Shown here in pieces: positions 9,246 through 19,041 of a stretch of DNA of 64,000 nucleotides. Location: contig JABDLD010000090.1 in the NCBI GenBank assembly GCA_013001885.1, positions 1-64,000 of the forward strand, written 5' to 3'. The notes under the pieces were generated by a model. That model had not been told where the DNA came from, ran no database searches, and was given only the letters and a program-made list of their open reading frames with translations. Made by a program: the position numbers and the translations under genes. The stretch's first letter is position 1; each line of letters starts with the position of its first letter. This DNA comes from Lysobacterales bacterium. Its GTDB lineage: Bacteria > Pseudomonadota > Gammaproteobacteria > Xanthomonadales > SZUA-36.

Positions 9246-9251
9246 ATTATA
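9246..9251 (-). promoter_or_regulatory. Perfect -10 hexamer directly before pyk
   Basis: On the minus strand TATAAT is followed by seven bases and then the pyk ATG, so initiation would fall at the start codon and give a leaderless message. No good -35 hexamer is found at 16-18 bases, which keeps confidence low. Confidence 0.35.
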
Positions 9252-9350
9252 AAGGGAATTGATGACAACTTTTGTATCAATTTGGATGGGGCCGCAGCGT
9301 CACAACCGCCGCCGGGCCTGGCCGGAAGCTTTCAGATGGAACTGGAGCTC

Positions 9351-9956
9351 TTACTTTCCAGCCTGGTGCGGGTACTGGTCGAAGACCACGTTGACTGCGG
9401 TATAAATGGCGTCGCGAAGACGTTGTGCGGTCTTGTCGCTGGCGTCGGTAACCGCTACGCCCTGCCAGCTGACACGCTGCTGTTCACGGTCCACCAGGTC
9501 AATAAAGACGGACACTTCGGTGGTCCGGGTTGCCCGGCTGCCCACGCCGACACCTAAACCCATGCTGGAGCCGTAATAACCGCCGGGCCGGTTGTAAAAC
9601 GTGCCGCTCATGTAGGGCGCGGAATAAGTCCTCATGCTGACCTTGTCGTCGTTTCGCATCGAAACGTTGATCATCAGGTCGGGGGTCTCTGACCTGCGGT
9701 AACCGCGTTCCGTCATTTCCCGGGTAATGGCCTCGCGAAAGAGTTCACCGAATATGGCGGAGTTGTTTCCGCCCTCGATCCCCATGGGGTCGAAAAAATT
9801 CCAGCTGCTGTAACGGCTGAAATCCGCAGAAGGGTCTTCGTCGCTTCGCACGGCGAGCCCGGAGGAGCATGCGCCGGTGAACAACGTGACAAGCAAAACG
9901 GGAACCACCGCCAGCAGGCCGCGGTGCTGACGGCACCTGGTCAGAAAATGTTGCAT
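9351..9956 (-). CDS. DUF4136-type lipoprotein, second of a pair
   Basis: A 201-residue predicted lipoprotein: a hydrophobic signal (about residues 14-27) ends at a lipobox-like FTGACSSG, so Cys30 would be lipidated. The rest fits DUF4136 proteins: an N-terminal VRSDEDPSADFSRYSSWNFF strand region, a helix with REAITREMTERGY, a Gly/Tyr-rich stretch (about 120-140) and a closing VSVFIDLVD segment with RVSWQGVAV. The family has no established function. It lies 5 bases after a clear paralogue and 112 bases before pyk, inside the glycolytic cluster. Confidence 0.8.
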   Translation of the reverse strand: MQHFLTRCRQHRGLLAVVPVLLVTLFTGACSSGLAVRSDEDPSADFSRYSSWNFFDPMGIEGGNNSAIFGELFREAITREMTERGYRRSETPDLMINVSMRNDDKVSMRTYSAPYMSGTFYNRPGGYYGSSMGLGVGVGSRATRTTEVSVFIDLVDREQQRVSWQGVAVTDASDKTAQRLRDAIYTAVNVVFDQYPHQAGK

Positions 9957-9961
9957 ATCGG

Positions 9962-10567
9962 TTATCCGGATGATGGATTAGGGACCGGGAATTGGCTGAA
10001 CACTTTTTCAACGGTGTTGTTTACGGTCTCCCGCATCTGGCCCTGCATTTTTTCAGTCAGCGTAAACGTTGCTACACCCTGCCAAACCATTTTGTGTTCT
10101 GTTGCATCCACCATGTCAATGTAAACGTTGGCCTCGGTATACTGATGCACCGTGGTGCGGGTCGCGCCTCCGCCATAACCCCATGGGCTGCCGTAGTGAC
10201 CGTATCCGCCCATACCGTAATAGCCGCCGTACAGATAAGGCTCCTGGTAGGTGTTTACCCGTACTTTTTCTTCTGCACCGATGGAAACATTGATCTGCAG
10301 TTGCGGCGAACCCGACTTGGCCAATCCCCTGGCATCCATCTGCGCACTGATGGCGTCACGAAAATGCTGTCCCAGCAGATTGGAGTAACCTTCGCCCTCG
10401 ATTCCCATCTGGCTGAAAAAATCATACGACCGATACGCGCTCATATTGGCTTCCGGATCAGTATCACTGCGAACTTTAACGCTGGGCGCGCACGCCGAGA
10501 GAAGCACTGCCAGTGCACAAACCGAGAACAGGGTCAGAACGTTTGAGCGGCTACGAATTGATTTCAT
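9962..10567 (-). CDS. DUF4136-type lipoprotein, first of a pair
   Basis: A 201-residue predicted lipoprotein with signal MKSIRSRSNVLTLF and lipobox LLSACAPS. It shares with its downstream neighbour the same plan: VRSDTDPEANMSAYRSYDFF, FRDAISAQMDARGL, a Gly/Tyr-rich central stretch (YGGYYGMGGYGHYG) and VYIDMVD with KMVWQGVAT. The two are therefore a tandem duplication that has diverged. The ATG at 10567 was chosen because the signal peptide begins there and GGAG lies upstream. The gap to pgk is 75 bases with no clear terminator. Outer-membrane attachment is likely; the role is unknown. Confidence 0.8.
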   Translation of the reverse strand: MKSIRSRSNVLTLFSVCALAVLLSACAPSVKVRSDTDPEANMSAYRSYDFFSQMGIEGEGYSNLLGQHFRDAISAQMDARGLAKSGSPQLQINVSIGAEEKVRVNTYQEPYLYGGYYGMGGYGHYGSPWGYGGGATRTTVHQYTEANVYIDMVDATEHKMVWQGVATFTLTEKMQGQMRETVNNTVEKVFSQFPVPNPSSG

Positions 10568-10642
10568 GGGAAACTCCAGGAAAGGCAAGGCCATATCGTA
10601 CCAGCGGTTGAAGCGCGGGTCATCTGTTGCTGATCCAAGGTG

Positions 10643-11821
10643 TCAGCGATTGGCTGCAGCTTCAAGAGCGGCAACTGCCGGCAAGGTTTTACCCTCGACG
10701 AACTCCAGGAAAGCCCCGCCGCCGGTCGAGATATAACTGATATCGTCAGTAACACCAAATTGGTCGATGGCTGCCAATGTATCGCCGCCGCCGGCGATGC
10801 TGTAGGCTGCGGAGCGCTCGATGGCTTCCGCCATCGCCCGGGTGCCGTCTGCAAAATTACGGAATTCGAAAACGCCGACCGGCCCGTTCCAGATAATGGT
10901 GCCAGCCCCGGCGATGATTTCCGAGTAGGCCATTGCGGTCAGCGGGCCGATATCCAGGATCATCTCATCGCTGCCGACGGCATCAACGCTCCGTACCAGC
11001 GGCTCCGCGTCTTCGGAAAACGACTTGGCGACCACGACATCTTTTGGAATCGGGATCGACCCGCCATCGGCGTGTGCTTTCTGGATCAGGGCCTGGGCCT
11101 CGTGAATCAGGTCAGGCTCGTACAGGGATTTCCCCACGTTGTAACCAGAGGCGGCAATAAAGGTGTTGGCTATGCCGCCGCCAACGATCAATTCGTCTAC
11201 CTTTTCGAGCAGGCTGTCCAGCACGGTGAGCTTGGTCGAAACCTTCGAGCCGCCGACTATCGCAAGCAGCGGGCGAGAGGGATGCTGCAGGCCTTTCGCC
11301 AGCGCATCCAGCTCCCTTGACAGTAGCGGCCCGGCACAGGCGACCGGTGCAAAGCGGGTCACTCCCTCCGTGGAAGCCTGGGCGCGGTGCGAGGTGCCGA
11401 ACGCATCCATCACGAAAACATCACAAAGAGCCGCCATGGAGCGGGCGAGCGCTTCGTCGTTCTTCTTTTCGCCAGGATTGAATCTCACGTTTTCGCACAG
11501 AACGACCTGCCCCGGATCGACATCGACGCCGCCCAGCCAGTCAGTTTGAAGCCGCACTTCACGCCCCAACAGCTCACCCAGGCGGTCAGCCACCGGCTGC
11601 AGCGAAAACACCGGATCGGGCTCACCTTCGACCGGCCGGCCCAGGTGCGACATGACCATCACAGCAGCGCCTTTTTCCAGGGCCATGCGAATGGTCGGCA
11701 GCGCAGCCCGGATGCGGGCATCGGAAGTGACCCTGCCATCGCTGACAGGGACATTCAGGTCTTCCCGGATCAGCACCCGCTTACCGGACAGATCCAGGTC
11801 TTCCATGCGTAGAACGTTCAT
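10643..11821 (-). CDS. pgk: Phosphoglycerate kinase
   Basis: A 392-residue enzyme transferring phosphate from 1,3-bisphosphoglycerate to ADP. Recognisable elements are the N-terminal [32 protein letters not shown], the DAFGTSHRA loop, the hinge-side [12 protein letters not shown], and the nucleotide-binding [10 protein letters not shown] and STGGGAFLE. Length is normal. It begins 6 bases after the gap stop codon, so the two genes are almost certainly translated from one mRNA. The downstream gene is a DUF4136 lipoprotein rather than pyk. Confidence 0.96.
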   Translation of the reverse strand: MNVLRMEDLDLSGKRVLIREDLNVPVSDGRVTSDARIRAALPTIRMALEKGAAVMVMSHLGRPVEGEPDPVFSLQPVADRLGELLGREVRLQTDWLGGVDVDPGQVVLCENVRFNPGEKKNDEALARSMAALCDVFVMDAFGTSHRAQASTEGVTRFAPVACAGPLLSRELDALAKGLQHPSRPLLAIVGGSKVSTKLTVLDSLLEKVDELIVGGGIANTFIAASGYNVGKSLYEPDLIHEAQALIQKAHADGGSIPIPKDVVVAKSFSEDAEPLVRSVDAVGSDEMILDIGPLTAMAYSEIIAGAGTIIWNGPVGVFEFRNFADGTRAMAEAIERSAAYSIAGGGDTLAAIDQFGVTDDISYISTGGGAFLEFVEGKTLPAVAALEAAANR

Positions 11822-11827
11822 AAGTCC

Positions 11828-12835
11828 TCAGAGTTTCATCAGGGCCATCGTGGTATCCAGCATGCGGCAACTGAAACCCCACTCGTTGTCGTACCAGCTA
11901 AGCACTTTTACCAGCCTGCCTTCCATGACCCGGGTCAGACCTGCATCGAAAATCGACGAGTTCGGATTGTGATTGAAGTCGCAGGAAACCAATGGCTCAT
12001 CGTTGTACGCCAGTACGCCGGCCAACGAACCCTCGGCTGCTGTCTTGACGATACTGTTGATTTCTTCGACGGTGGTATCGCGCCCGGCCTGGAAAACCAG
12101 GTCCACCACCGACACATTGATGGTCGGAACACGCATGGAAAAACCATCGAGTTTTCCGTTCAACTCAGGAAGCACGAGGCCTACGGCCGCCGCAGCCCCC
12201 GTCTTGGTGGGAATCTGGCTCATGGTTGCCGAGCGGGCGCGACGGAGGTCTGAATGATAGACATCGGTCAGAACCTGGTCGTTGGTGTAGGCGTGAATGG
12301 TCGTCATCAAGCCGCTCTCGATTCCGACGCCTTCATGCAGCACTTTGGCCAGCGGCGCAAGGCAGTTGGTTGTGCAGGAGGCATTGGAAATGACCTGGTC
12401 TGATGCTTTCAGGGTGTCGTCATTTACACCGTAAACAATCGTGTTATCCACTTGCTGGCCGGGTGCTGAAATAATGACCTTGCTGGCGCCCGCCTCGATG
12501 TGTTTGCCGGCCGTTTCCTTGGAGCGAAACAGGCCGGTGCATTCGAATACAACGTCCACACCCAGTTCAGCCCACGGCAGTTTCGCCGGATCGCGCTCGG
12601 CGAAGACCTTCACACGGTCACCGTTGACTACGAGGTCACCCCCGTCGACGATGACGTCATAACCGAACGGTCCATGCGCTGTGTCGTAACGGGTCAGGTG
12701 AGCATTGGTATTGGCGTCGCCCAGGTCGTTGATGGCCACGATGTCGATTTTTCCGTTCCAGCCGTACTCATGAATCGCGCGCATGATGTTCCGGCCAATT
12801 CGTCCATATCCGTTAATTGCAACTTTTATCGCCAT
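11828..12835 (-). CDS. gap: Glyceraldehyde-3-phosphate dehydrogenase
   Basis: A 335-residue NAD-dependent dehydrogenase of glycolysis. The Rossmann start [16 protein letters not shown] and the catalytic cysteine signature [20 protein letters not shown] are intact; the conserved [15 protein letters not shown] lies near the C-terminus. It sits 27 bases after tkt and 6 bases before pgk. The order tkt-gap-pgk with pyk further on matches the carbon-metabolism clusters of many gammaproteobacteria; no fba gene is seen in this window. Confidence 0.96.
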   Translation of the reverse strand: MAIKVAINGYGRIGRNIMRAIHEYGWNGKIDIVAINDLGDANTNAHLTRYDTAHGPFGYDVIVDGGDLVVNGDRVKVFAERDPAKLPWAELGVDVVFECTGLFRSKETAGKHIEAGASKVIISAPGQQVDNTIVYGVNDDTLKASDQVISNASCTTNCLAPLAKVLHEGVGIESGLMTTIHAYTNDQVLTDVYHSDLRRARSATMSQIPTKTGAAAAVGLVLPELNGKLDGFSMRVPTINVSVVDLVFQAGRDTTVEEINSIVKTAAEGSLAGVLAYNDEPLVSCDFNHNPNSSIFDAGLTRVMEGRLVKVLSWYDNEWGFSCRMLDTTMALMKL

Positions 12836-12862
12836 GTTTCCAATTACTCCTGTTTGATAAAG

Positions 12863-14869
12863 TTATTCGTTTTCCGCGATCGAGTCGCGGACAGCCTGGC
12901 TGACATTTTCAACCGTCAGCCCATAATGTTCGAACAGTTCACTGGCCGGCGCAGAGGCGCCAAAGCGGTTGACGCCGATAACCCGGCCCCGGTCCCCGGC
13001 AAAGCTTGCCCAGGCTGCGCTCACGCCTGCCTCAACGACGACACGCGCCGTGATTGCTGCAGGCAAAACCGACTCGCGGTACTTCGCGTCCTGCTGCATG
13101 AACAGTCCGGGATTCGGCATCGAAATCACGCTCACATTGACGCCGTCGGATGACAGTGTCTCTGCAGCCTCCACGGCCAGCTTGACTTCGGAACCGGTCG
13201 CGACGATCAAAGCGTCCGCCTTTTCATCTGCCTGGAGAAGTACATAGCCCCCGCGCGACACGTTTTCAAGCTGGGCACTGGTCCGGGGCTGGTGGGGGAG
13301 CCCCTGCCGGGTAAATATCAACGCGGTTGGCGTGCCTTTGCTCTCCAGCGCGCACTTCCACGCTACCGCCGACTCCACCGTGTCGCAGGGACGCCAGACG
13401 TTGAGATTCGGTATCAGGCGCAGGCTTGCGACATGCTCGACCGGCTGGTGCGTTGGTCCGTCTTCCCCCAGGCCAATGGAGTCATGGGTGTACACGTGAA
13501 TGTTCCTGACCGGCAACAGGGCGGACATGCGCACGGCATTTCTGGCGTAATCGGAAAAAACCAGGAAAGTCGCGTTGTAGGGAATAAATCCGCCATGCAG
13601 GCCGAGTCCGTTGCAAATTGCCGCCATGCCGAACTCCCGGACTCCGAAATAAACGTAATTTCCCTGCTCCGTTCCGTCATTGACGTCCACGCTGCCCGAC
13701 CAGATCGTATTGTTCGACCCGGCCAGGTCCGCCGACCCTCCGATCAACTCAGGCAACAGTGGGCCGAAGGCGTTCAGCGCAATCTGGGAAGATTTTCGCG
13801 TGGCTACATCGCCCCCTTTACTCTGAAGTTCCGCAATAATGCGATTGGATTCCTCACCCCAGCCTGCAGGCAAATCGCCGGACATCCTGCGCTCAAATTC
13901 ATCCGCAAGACCGGCAAAATCGCTCCGGAACGTTTCAAACCTGCTGCGCCAGGCCGTTTCCGCCACGGCGCCTGCCTCCCGGGCGTCCCAGGCTTTTGCG
14001 ATATTCTCCGGAATCTCGAAAGGCGCAAAATCCCAACCCAGATTTTTGCGTGTTGCCTCAATCTCATCCGCACCCAGCGGAGCGCCGTGTGTGGCTTCCG
14101 TACCCTGCTTATTTGGAGAACCAAAACCAATTACGGTTCGTGCGCAAATCAGCGTCGGGCGGTTGCTTTCCGCTTTCGCCGTGTCGATGGCCTGTTGAAT
14201 TTCCACCGGGTCATGTCCGTCTACTCCGCGAATCACCTGCCAACCGTAGGCCTCGAAGCGCGCGGGTGTGTCATCGGTAAACCAACCCTGTACTTCGCCA
14301 TCGATGGAAATTCCGTTGTCGTCCCAAAAAGCAATCAGCTTGCCCAGGCCGAACCGCCCTGCCAGTGAACATGCCTCGTGAGAAACACCTTCCATCAGGC
14401 AGCCGTCACCAAGGAATACCCAGGTGAAGTGATCGACGATTTCATGACCGCCCCGGTTGAACCGGTCTGCAAGCACCTTTTCGGCCAGCGCCATGCCGAC
14501 TGCATTGGCTATTCCCTGCCCCAGCGGGCCGGTGGTGGTCTCCACACCGGGAGCCTCTCCAAATTCGGGATGGCCCGGCGTTTTAGAGTGCAGTTGCCGA
14601 AAATTCCGTATTTCGGACATCGGCAGGTCGTAACCGCTGAGATGCAATACCGAGTACAAAAGCATGGAGCCGTGCCCGTTGGACAGGACGAAACGGTCCC
14701 GGTCGGGCCAACCGGGGTTGGAGGGATTGTGCTTCAGGTTGTCCCGCCACAACACCTCGGCGATGTCCGCCATGCCCATCGGCATGCCGGGATGGCCGGA
14801 ATTGGCTTGCTGGACAGCATCCATTGAGAGTGCGCGTATCGCATTAGCGAATTGGGTTCGGTTTGCCAT
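12863..14869 (-). CDS. tkt: Transketolase
   Basis: A 668-residue thiamine-diphosphate enzyme moving two-carbon units between sugar phosphates in the pentose phosphate pathway. Key segments: [14 protein letters not shown] with the catalytic histidine region, the cofactor motif [13 protein letters not shown] (about residues 154-166), and [21 protein letters not shown] in the pyrimidine domain. Length is typical. It is the first gene of the minus-strand carbon cluster, with 130 bases of upstream space that should hold its promoter, although I could not pick out a convincing one. The gap to gap is 27 bases. Confidence 0.96.
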   Translation of the reverse strand: MANRTQFANAIRALSMDAVQQANSGHPGMPMGMADIAEVLWRDNLKHNPSNPGWPDRDRFVLSNGHGSMLLYSVLHLSGYDLPMSEIRNFRQLHSKTPGHPEFGEAPGVETTTGPLGQGIANAVGMALAEKVLADRFNRGGHEIVDHFTWVFLGDGCLMEGVSHEACSLAGRFGLGKLIAFWDDNGISIDGEVQGWFTDDTPARFEAYGWQVIRGVDGHDPVEIQQAIDTAKAESNRPTLICARTVIGFGSPNKQGTEATHGAPLGADEIEATRKNLGWDFAPFEIPENIAKAWDAREAGAVAETAWRSRFETFRSDFAGLADEFERRMSGDLPAGWGEESNRIIAELQSKGGDVATRKSSQIALNAFGPLLPELIGGSADLAGSNNTIWSGSVDVNDGTEQGNYVYFGVREFGMAAICNGLGLHGGFIPYNATFLVFSDYARNAVRMSALLPVRNIHVYTHDSIGLGEDGPTHQPVEHVASLRLIPNLNVWRPCDTVESAVAWKCALESKGTPTALIFTRQGLPHQPRTSAQLENVSRGGYVLLQADEKADALIVATGSEVKLAVEAAETLSSDGVNVSVISMPNPGLFMQQDAKYRESVLPAAITARVVVEAGVSAAWASFAGDRGRVIGVNRFGASAPASELFEHYGLTVENVSQAVRDSIAENE

Positions 14870-14999
14870 GAGGAATTTCCGTCTGAATGAAGGCTCTTAG
14901 CCGGATCGTGTTCAACTCTTAATTTTGTCCAATGTGCGCCAGGGGAGCAATAGCCCGCCGGCAATCAGCGCGCACTTTTTTCGCTTGAGGTGACGAGGG

Positions 15000-16550
15000 T
15001 CACGCGCGATTGGCTGCTTTGCCGAACTTTTTGAGCTTCCCGGCTTTGTAGTCCGACCAGTACTCATCCAGTTCCTTCCTGACAACCGGCAGCAGGAAAT
15101 AGATCCCCAGAATGTTCGGGAACGCCATAGCGAAGATCATCGCATCCGAAAAATCGATGACTGAACCCAACTGCATCGACGAACCGACCACGATAAAAAA
15201 CAGGAACAAGAGCTTGTAAACGACATCCGTAATCAGAGACTCGCCAAACAGGTATGTCCAGGCTTTCAGGCCGTAATAGGACCAGGAAATCATGGTGGAG
15301 AAAGCGAACAGCAAAACAGCGACCGTGAGAACCCAGGGAAACCAAGAAATGTTGGATTCAAAGGCTGCTGAGGTCAGGGCCACACCCTGGCTCGGATCCA
15401 CCGATGGATTCCAGGTGCCGGTGATGATGATCACAAGAGCGGTGATCGTGCAAACGACCACCGTATCGATGAAAGGCTCATACAGTGCAACGAACCCCTC
15501 GGTAACCGGACGACTGGTCTTCACTGCCGAGTGCGCAATGGCCGCAGAGCCAATTCCGGCCTCGTTGGAAAACGCGGCGCGTTTGAAACCCTGGAACAGG
15601 ACGCCCACGACTCCGCCGGCAATACCCTCAGCGCTGAACGCACCCGAGATGATGGAGGCAAACGCGGCCGGAACCTCCGTCAGGTTCATGATGATGATGA
15701 TAACGCCGGCGGTCACGTAGATGACGGCCATCAGGGGCACAATTTTTGAAGTAACGCGAGCGATCCCCTGGATGCCGCCGATTACGACCAGCCCGACCAG
15801 GGCCGCGACTATGACCCCGAAAAGCCAGCCCTTGTCGGCGAGCCAGCTTGCATCGCCCCCGGTCACCGAGACCAGTTGGGTGAAGCTCTGGTTCGCCTGA
15901 AACATGTTGCCGCCGCCAAAAGAACCGCCGACGCAAAAGATCGCAAACAGGATGGCCAGTATTTTTCCCAGCACTTTGAGCTTTTCACTGCGCTCGGCCA
16001 ATCCCTTGGACAGGTAGTACATCGGCCCGCCCGATACCGAGCCATCGGTGTATTCATTCCTGTATTTCACGCCCAGCGTGCATTCGACGAACTTTGACGA
16101 CATGCCGAGCAGCCCGGCCAGTATCATCCAGAAAGTTGCCCCTGGGCCGCCCAGCGAGACAGCAACGGCTACGCCCGCAATATTTCCCAGCCCAACCGTG
16201 CCTGAAAGCGCCGTTGCCAGCGCCTGGAAATGGGTTACCTCACCCGCTGCCAGCGGATCGCTGTAGTCACCCCGAACCAGTTGGAAACCGTGTTTGAAAG
16301 CACGGAAATTGATAAACCGGAAGTAAAAAGTGAACAGGGTAGCTGCAAATATAAGCCACACCAACACGAACGGTATCTGCACGCCGGCAACCGGGAAGGA
16401 GGAAAATATGAACCCGGCCACTGCATCGGCATAAGGCCTGATCGACTCGTCGATCCTGGCGTCAATACCGTCGTTCGCCATCGCCGGCAGCGACGCGGCC
16501 AGCAATAAGATGGCGAGGGCAATGCTGTGCCCTGTTTTTATTTTCTGCAC
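15000..16550 (-). CDS. Sodium:alanine-type symporter, AGCS family
   Basis: A 516-residue polytopic membrane protein of the alanine/glycine:cation symporter family, which takes up small amino acids with Na+. Family features are [19 protein letters not shown] near residue 115, [20 protein letters not shown] just after it, and [19 protein letters not shown] further on. The N-terminus has an extra signal-like hydrophobic segment ([14 protein letters not shown]). The start is a GTG with GGAG six bases upstream. It follows a universal stress protein gene by 26 bases, so the two probably share a transcript. Alanine as substrate is the family default, not read from the sequence. Confidence 0.9.
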   Translation of the reverse strand: MQKIKTGHSIALAILLLAASLPAMANDGIDARIDESIRPYADAVAGFIFSSFPVAGVQIPFVLVWLIFAATLFTFYFRFINFRAFKHGFQLVRGDYSDPLAAGEVTHFQALATALSGTVGLGNIAGVAVAVSLGGPGATFWMILAGLLGMSSKFVECTLGVKYRNEYTDGSVSGGPMYYLSKGLAERSEKLKVLGKILAILFAIFCVGGSFGGGNMFQANQSFTQLVSVTGGDASWLADKGWLFGVIVAALVGLVVIGGIQGIARVTSKIVPLMAVIYVTAGVIIIIMNLTEVPAAFASIISGAFSAEGIAGGVVGVLFQGFKRAAFSNEAGIGSAAIAHSAVKTSRPVTEGFVALYEPFIDTVVVCTITALVIIITGTWNPSVDPSQGVALTSAAFESNISWFPWVLTVAVLLFAFSTMISWSYYGLKAWTYLFGESLITDVVYKLLFLFFIVVGSSMQLGSVIDFSDAMIFAMAFPNILGIYFLLPVVRKELDEYWSDYKAGKLKKFGKAANRA

Positions 16551-16576
16551 TTGACTCTCCAGGTTTATTTCTTGGC

Positions 16577-17011
16577 TCAGGGGACGATGGTGACGGGCAC
16601 TTTTGAAATCTGCACCAGCGTATTCGCGACGCTCCCGAACAATTGTGTCTTGATTTTCGATGATCCCGTTTTGCCAATAATGATGTTCGTCGCCCCGAAC
16701 TCCTCCGCCACGCCCGAGAGCGTCTCAGCGGGATGCCCGTGTCGGATCACGCCTCTTGCGAAAATGCTTTTTTCCCTGAGTTCGCTGACGATCGGGTCGA
16801 TGATCTCCTTGTGCGCCCGGTCCAGTTCTGCCTCGCGGCGCTTGTGGCGCTCTTCGTTTTCCTGCGGCGTATTGAATGAGAATGGCGACCAGTCGATGAC
16901 GTGAGTCACGATCAACTGGACTTTCGAAACCTCTGCCCGATCGGCGGCATATTGCAGGGCTCTGTTACTGCATTTGCTGCAGTCGACCCCGACAAGGAGA
17001 ACTTTGCTCAT
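16577..17011 (-). CDS. Universal stress protein, UspA family
   Basis: A 144-residue single-domain protein of the universal stress family, cytoplasmic and usually dimeric. The ATP-binding pattern G-x2-G-x9-G-S is intact as [15 protein letters not shown] near the C-terminus, so it is the nucleotide-binding type; [12 protein letters not shown] starts the Rossmann-like fold. AGGAGGT lies seven bases before the ATG. It follows the thioredoxin-like gene by 40 bases and precedes the symporter gene by 26. Its specific trigger is unknown; co-transcription with a symporter is a common arrangement for such proteins. Confidence 0.9.
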   Translation of the reverse strand: MSKVLLVGVDCSKCSNRALQYAADRAEVSKVQLIVTHVIDWSPFSFNTPQENEERHKRREAELDRAHKEIIDPIVSELREKSIFARGVIRHGHPAETLSGVAEEFGATNIIIGKTGSSKIKTQLFGSVANTLVQISKVPVTIVP

Positions 17012-17051
17012 TTTGATCTACCTCCTGCATTCAGGCGCATATACTAACCCA

Positions 17052-17615
17052 TTAGCCTTGCTCGTCGCGCCACTTGATGGAACAGCCGATCGAGGCCACC
17101 TGGTCGGCCGGTCCCTGGCCCGTTTCGGCCACCATTTTCATGGCCAGAAATAATTCCCGCGGGGTATCGGCGCTTCCGGCCTGCCGTCCGCTGGCGTCGA
17201 GCCGGCCTCGATACTGCAGTTCCAGGTTTTCGTTATAGCCGAAGAAATCCGGCGTGCAGACCGCGCCAAACGATTGCGCAACATCCTGGGTTTCGTCGAA
17301 CAGATAGGGAAATGGGTAACCAAATTCCCCGGCAACCCGTTTCATGTTGTCGAACGAATCCTCAGGATAATCTTTCGGATCGTTCGACATGATGGCGACG
17401 GACCAGACACCCAGATCCCATAACTCCTTCGTATCGCGAACCAGCTTTTCATTGATTGCTTTGACGTACGGACAGTGGTTGCAGATGAACATGACCAGCA
17501 GACCTTTCGGTCCGACACAGTCTTGCAGTGTCCGCGTGCGGCCATCGATACCCGGCAGTGAAAAATCCGGCGCCTTGACTCCGAAATCACAAACCGGCGT
17601 GCTGGTGCTTACCAT
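17052..17615 (-). CDS. Thioredoxin-fold protein of the AhpC/TSA-like group
   Basis: A 187-residue thioredoxin-fold protein: KAPDFSLPGIDGRT at the start is the peroxiredoxin/TlpA-like entry, and the redox motif is CNHC within MFICNHCPYVKAI. A later CTPDFFGY contains the cis-proline region. No signal peptide or membrane helix is evident, so a cytoplasmic location is likely. Proteins with the NHCPYVK motif are widespread but mostly uncharacterised, so a role in thiol redox defence is inference. It is the first gene of the run leading to the stress protein and symporter, and is divergent from the beta-barrel gene at 17785. Confidence 0.85.
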   Translation of the reverse strand: MVSTSTPVCDFGVKAPDFSLPGIDGRTRTLQDCVGPKGLLVMFICNHCPYVKAINEKLVRDTKELWDLGVWSVAIMSNDPKDYPEDSFDNMKRVAGEFGYPFPYLFDETQDVAQSFGAVCTPDFFGYNENLELQYRGRLDASGRQAGSADTPRELFLAMKMVAETGQGPADQVASIGCSIKWRDEQG

Positions 17616-17784
17616 TTTTTCAACGATCCTGATTAAAATCTCAGTATATCAGTCCTGCCGCTGCATTAAGGGCGCGCAATAACCTGATTTTTTGCTATTA
17701 TTAAATTAAACTTTTTAACAATGCAGTCGTCTAAGCTTCGTCATCATTTTACGGGGCGCGGTTGCGTTCCGATTAAACAGGCCT

Positions 17785-18969
17785 ATGAGCGTCCGTCAAA
17801 CACAAACAGTATTCAGAGCAGGAGCCCTTCTCACCTGCCTGTTGCTGTGGGTGGCGCCCTTGTCCCTGGTGGCTGATGATCACGATGTGCCCGTTTCCGT
17901 TCTGGCCAACGACACGTTGCGCCTGATGTCGGACGACCGGGTTAGCGATTTCCCCGCTCCTGCGTCTTTTCCGCTCGCGGTCGATAACGACGCCGGGCTT
18001 GATTTTGACCTTGGCGGAAGCGCCACGAGAAAATTGCAGTTACAGCTGAACCAGCCGCTCACCCTCAGCATGGGCACCACTGCGCGTGTGAACGACTCCG
18101 GCGGCGACCTGTTGGGGCTGGACGCCACGCTCAATGTTCCGCTGTCCGACAACTTCAGCCTGGCTGCAGGAGTCGACCGGCAGGCCGGTGCGGCAAAGTT
18201 CCAGTCACTGGGCAGCATTCAGTGCATGAACGGCACCTTGCGCGCGGATTCATACACGGCCTCGGGCTGCCGGTTCATAGATGAACCGCTCGCATACAGC
18301 AATCAAACGCGAATCGACCTTGGCGCTGAAAAGAATTTCGGCCGTTCCTCCGCGTCGTTCAGCTGGTTCACGCAAGAATCCGAAGTCCGCCAATCAGGGG
18401 TCAGGCCCCTCGGCAGGCCGGGCAGCCAGGCAGTGATGGGAAGCAGCCTGCTGTCGCCGAACCTCGGCAACCCCCTGCTGTCACCGAACGGTTACGACCC
18501 GCTGCAGTACCTGAACAGTGAGGCCAGTGGTGTCAACCTCAATTTCAAGGTCGGCATTGCAACGGACACGAGTGGGGACATTCGGGTCGGGTTGGCGTTT
18601 TCACGCATCCTCGACGCGAGCTATCAGGGCCTGTATTCAAACGGTGGGGACCCGGTTTCATGGACCATCGCCGAACCGTTCAGTACGGCCAAAATGAATG
18701 TTGAGTGGTCTCGCGGAGCCTTCAGTGGCGGGATCCAGGGTTTCTATCGCGAGTCGGTTGATTTTCTGAACCGGGACAGCGTCGACAACCTGACGACGTT
18801 CGACGTGCATTTCACCTGGCGCACGCCCTGGAACGCGAATTTGAGTGTCGGCGCAAGCAACCTGCTCAATGCGGGTTCGGAGCCGTCCAGCACCGACAGC
18901 CAGCCGGTTGATCCGTTCGAGTCAATTTATGGCCGTATTCCCTACGTCAGGTACAAGCAGGACCTCTGA
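17785..18969 (+). CDS. Putative outer-membrane beta-barrel protein, family not recognised
   Basis: A 394-residue exported protein with a signal peptide (about residues 1-29, LLTCLLLWVAPLSLVA). The mature part alternates polar and hydrophobic residues in many short strands (LQLQLNQPLTLSMGTTA, NLNFKVGIATDTSGDIRVGL, FDVHFTWRTPWNANLSVGAS), as in an outer-membrane barrel. The C-terminal third, with a late SVGASNLLN strand and an ending YVRYKQDL, resembles the last strands of TonB-dependent receptors, but there is no plug domain or TonB box. The final residue is Leu rather than the common Phe. A terminator-like hairpin follows 35 bases after the stop. Confidence 0.65.
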   Translation: MSVRQTQTVFRAGALLTCLLLWVAPLSLVADDHDVPVSVLANDTLRLMSDDRVSDFPAPASFPLAVDNDAGLDFDLGGSATRKLQLQLNQPLTLSMGTTARVNDSGGDLLGLDATLNVPLSDNFSLAAGVDRQAGAAKFQSLGSIQCMNGTLRADSYTASGCRFIDEPLAYSNQTRIDLGAEKNFGRSSASFSWFTQESEVRQSGVRPLGRPGSQAVMGSSLLSPNLGNPLLSPNGYDPLQYLNSEASGVNLNFKVGIATDTSGDIRVGLAFSRILDASYQGLYSNGGDPVSWTIAEPFSTAKMNVEWSRGAFSGGIQGFYRESVDFLNRDSVDNLTTFDVHFTWRTPWNANLSVGASNLLNAGSEPSSTDSQPVDPFESIYGRIPYVRYKQDL

Positions 18970-19003
18970 TCCGCTCCCGGCCCCGGCGTCCATCTGCTTC
19001 AAC

Positions 19004-19027
19004 ATGCCAAAACGTGGCATTTTTTTT
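19004..19027 (+). terminator. Intrinsic terminator or attenuator between two plus-strand genes
   Basis: ATGCCA (19004-19009) and TGGCAT (19015-19020) form a perfect six-pair stem around AAACG, followed by a run of eight T (19020-19027). The next gene starts only 15 bases after the T run, so its own promoter cannot lie between; the hairpin may attenuate rather than fully end transcription. Confidence 0.7.
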
Positions 19028-19041
19028 GCAAAGGTTAAAAA

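Noticed and set aside
13292-14368. Open frame of 358 codons opposite transketolase
   Set aside because: Antisense shadow of tkt; composition rich in Arg and His, no domain.
14990-15003. Inverted repeat GTGAC-GAGG-GTCAC at the end of the symporter gene
   Set aside because: Five pairs without a T run on the transcribed strand; too weak for a terminator.
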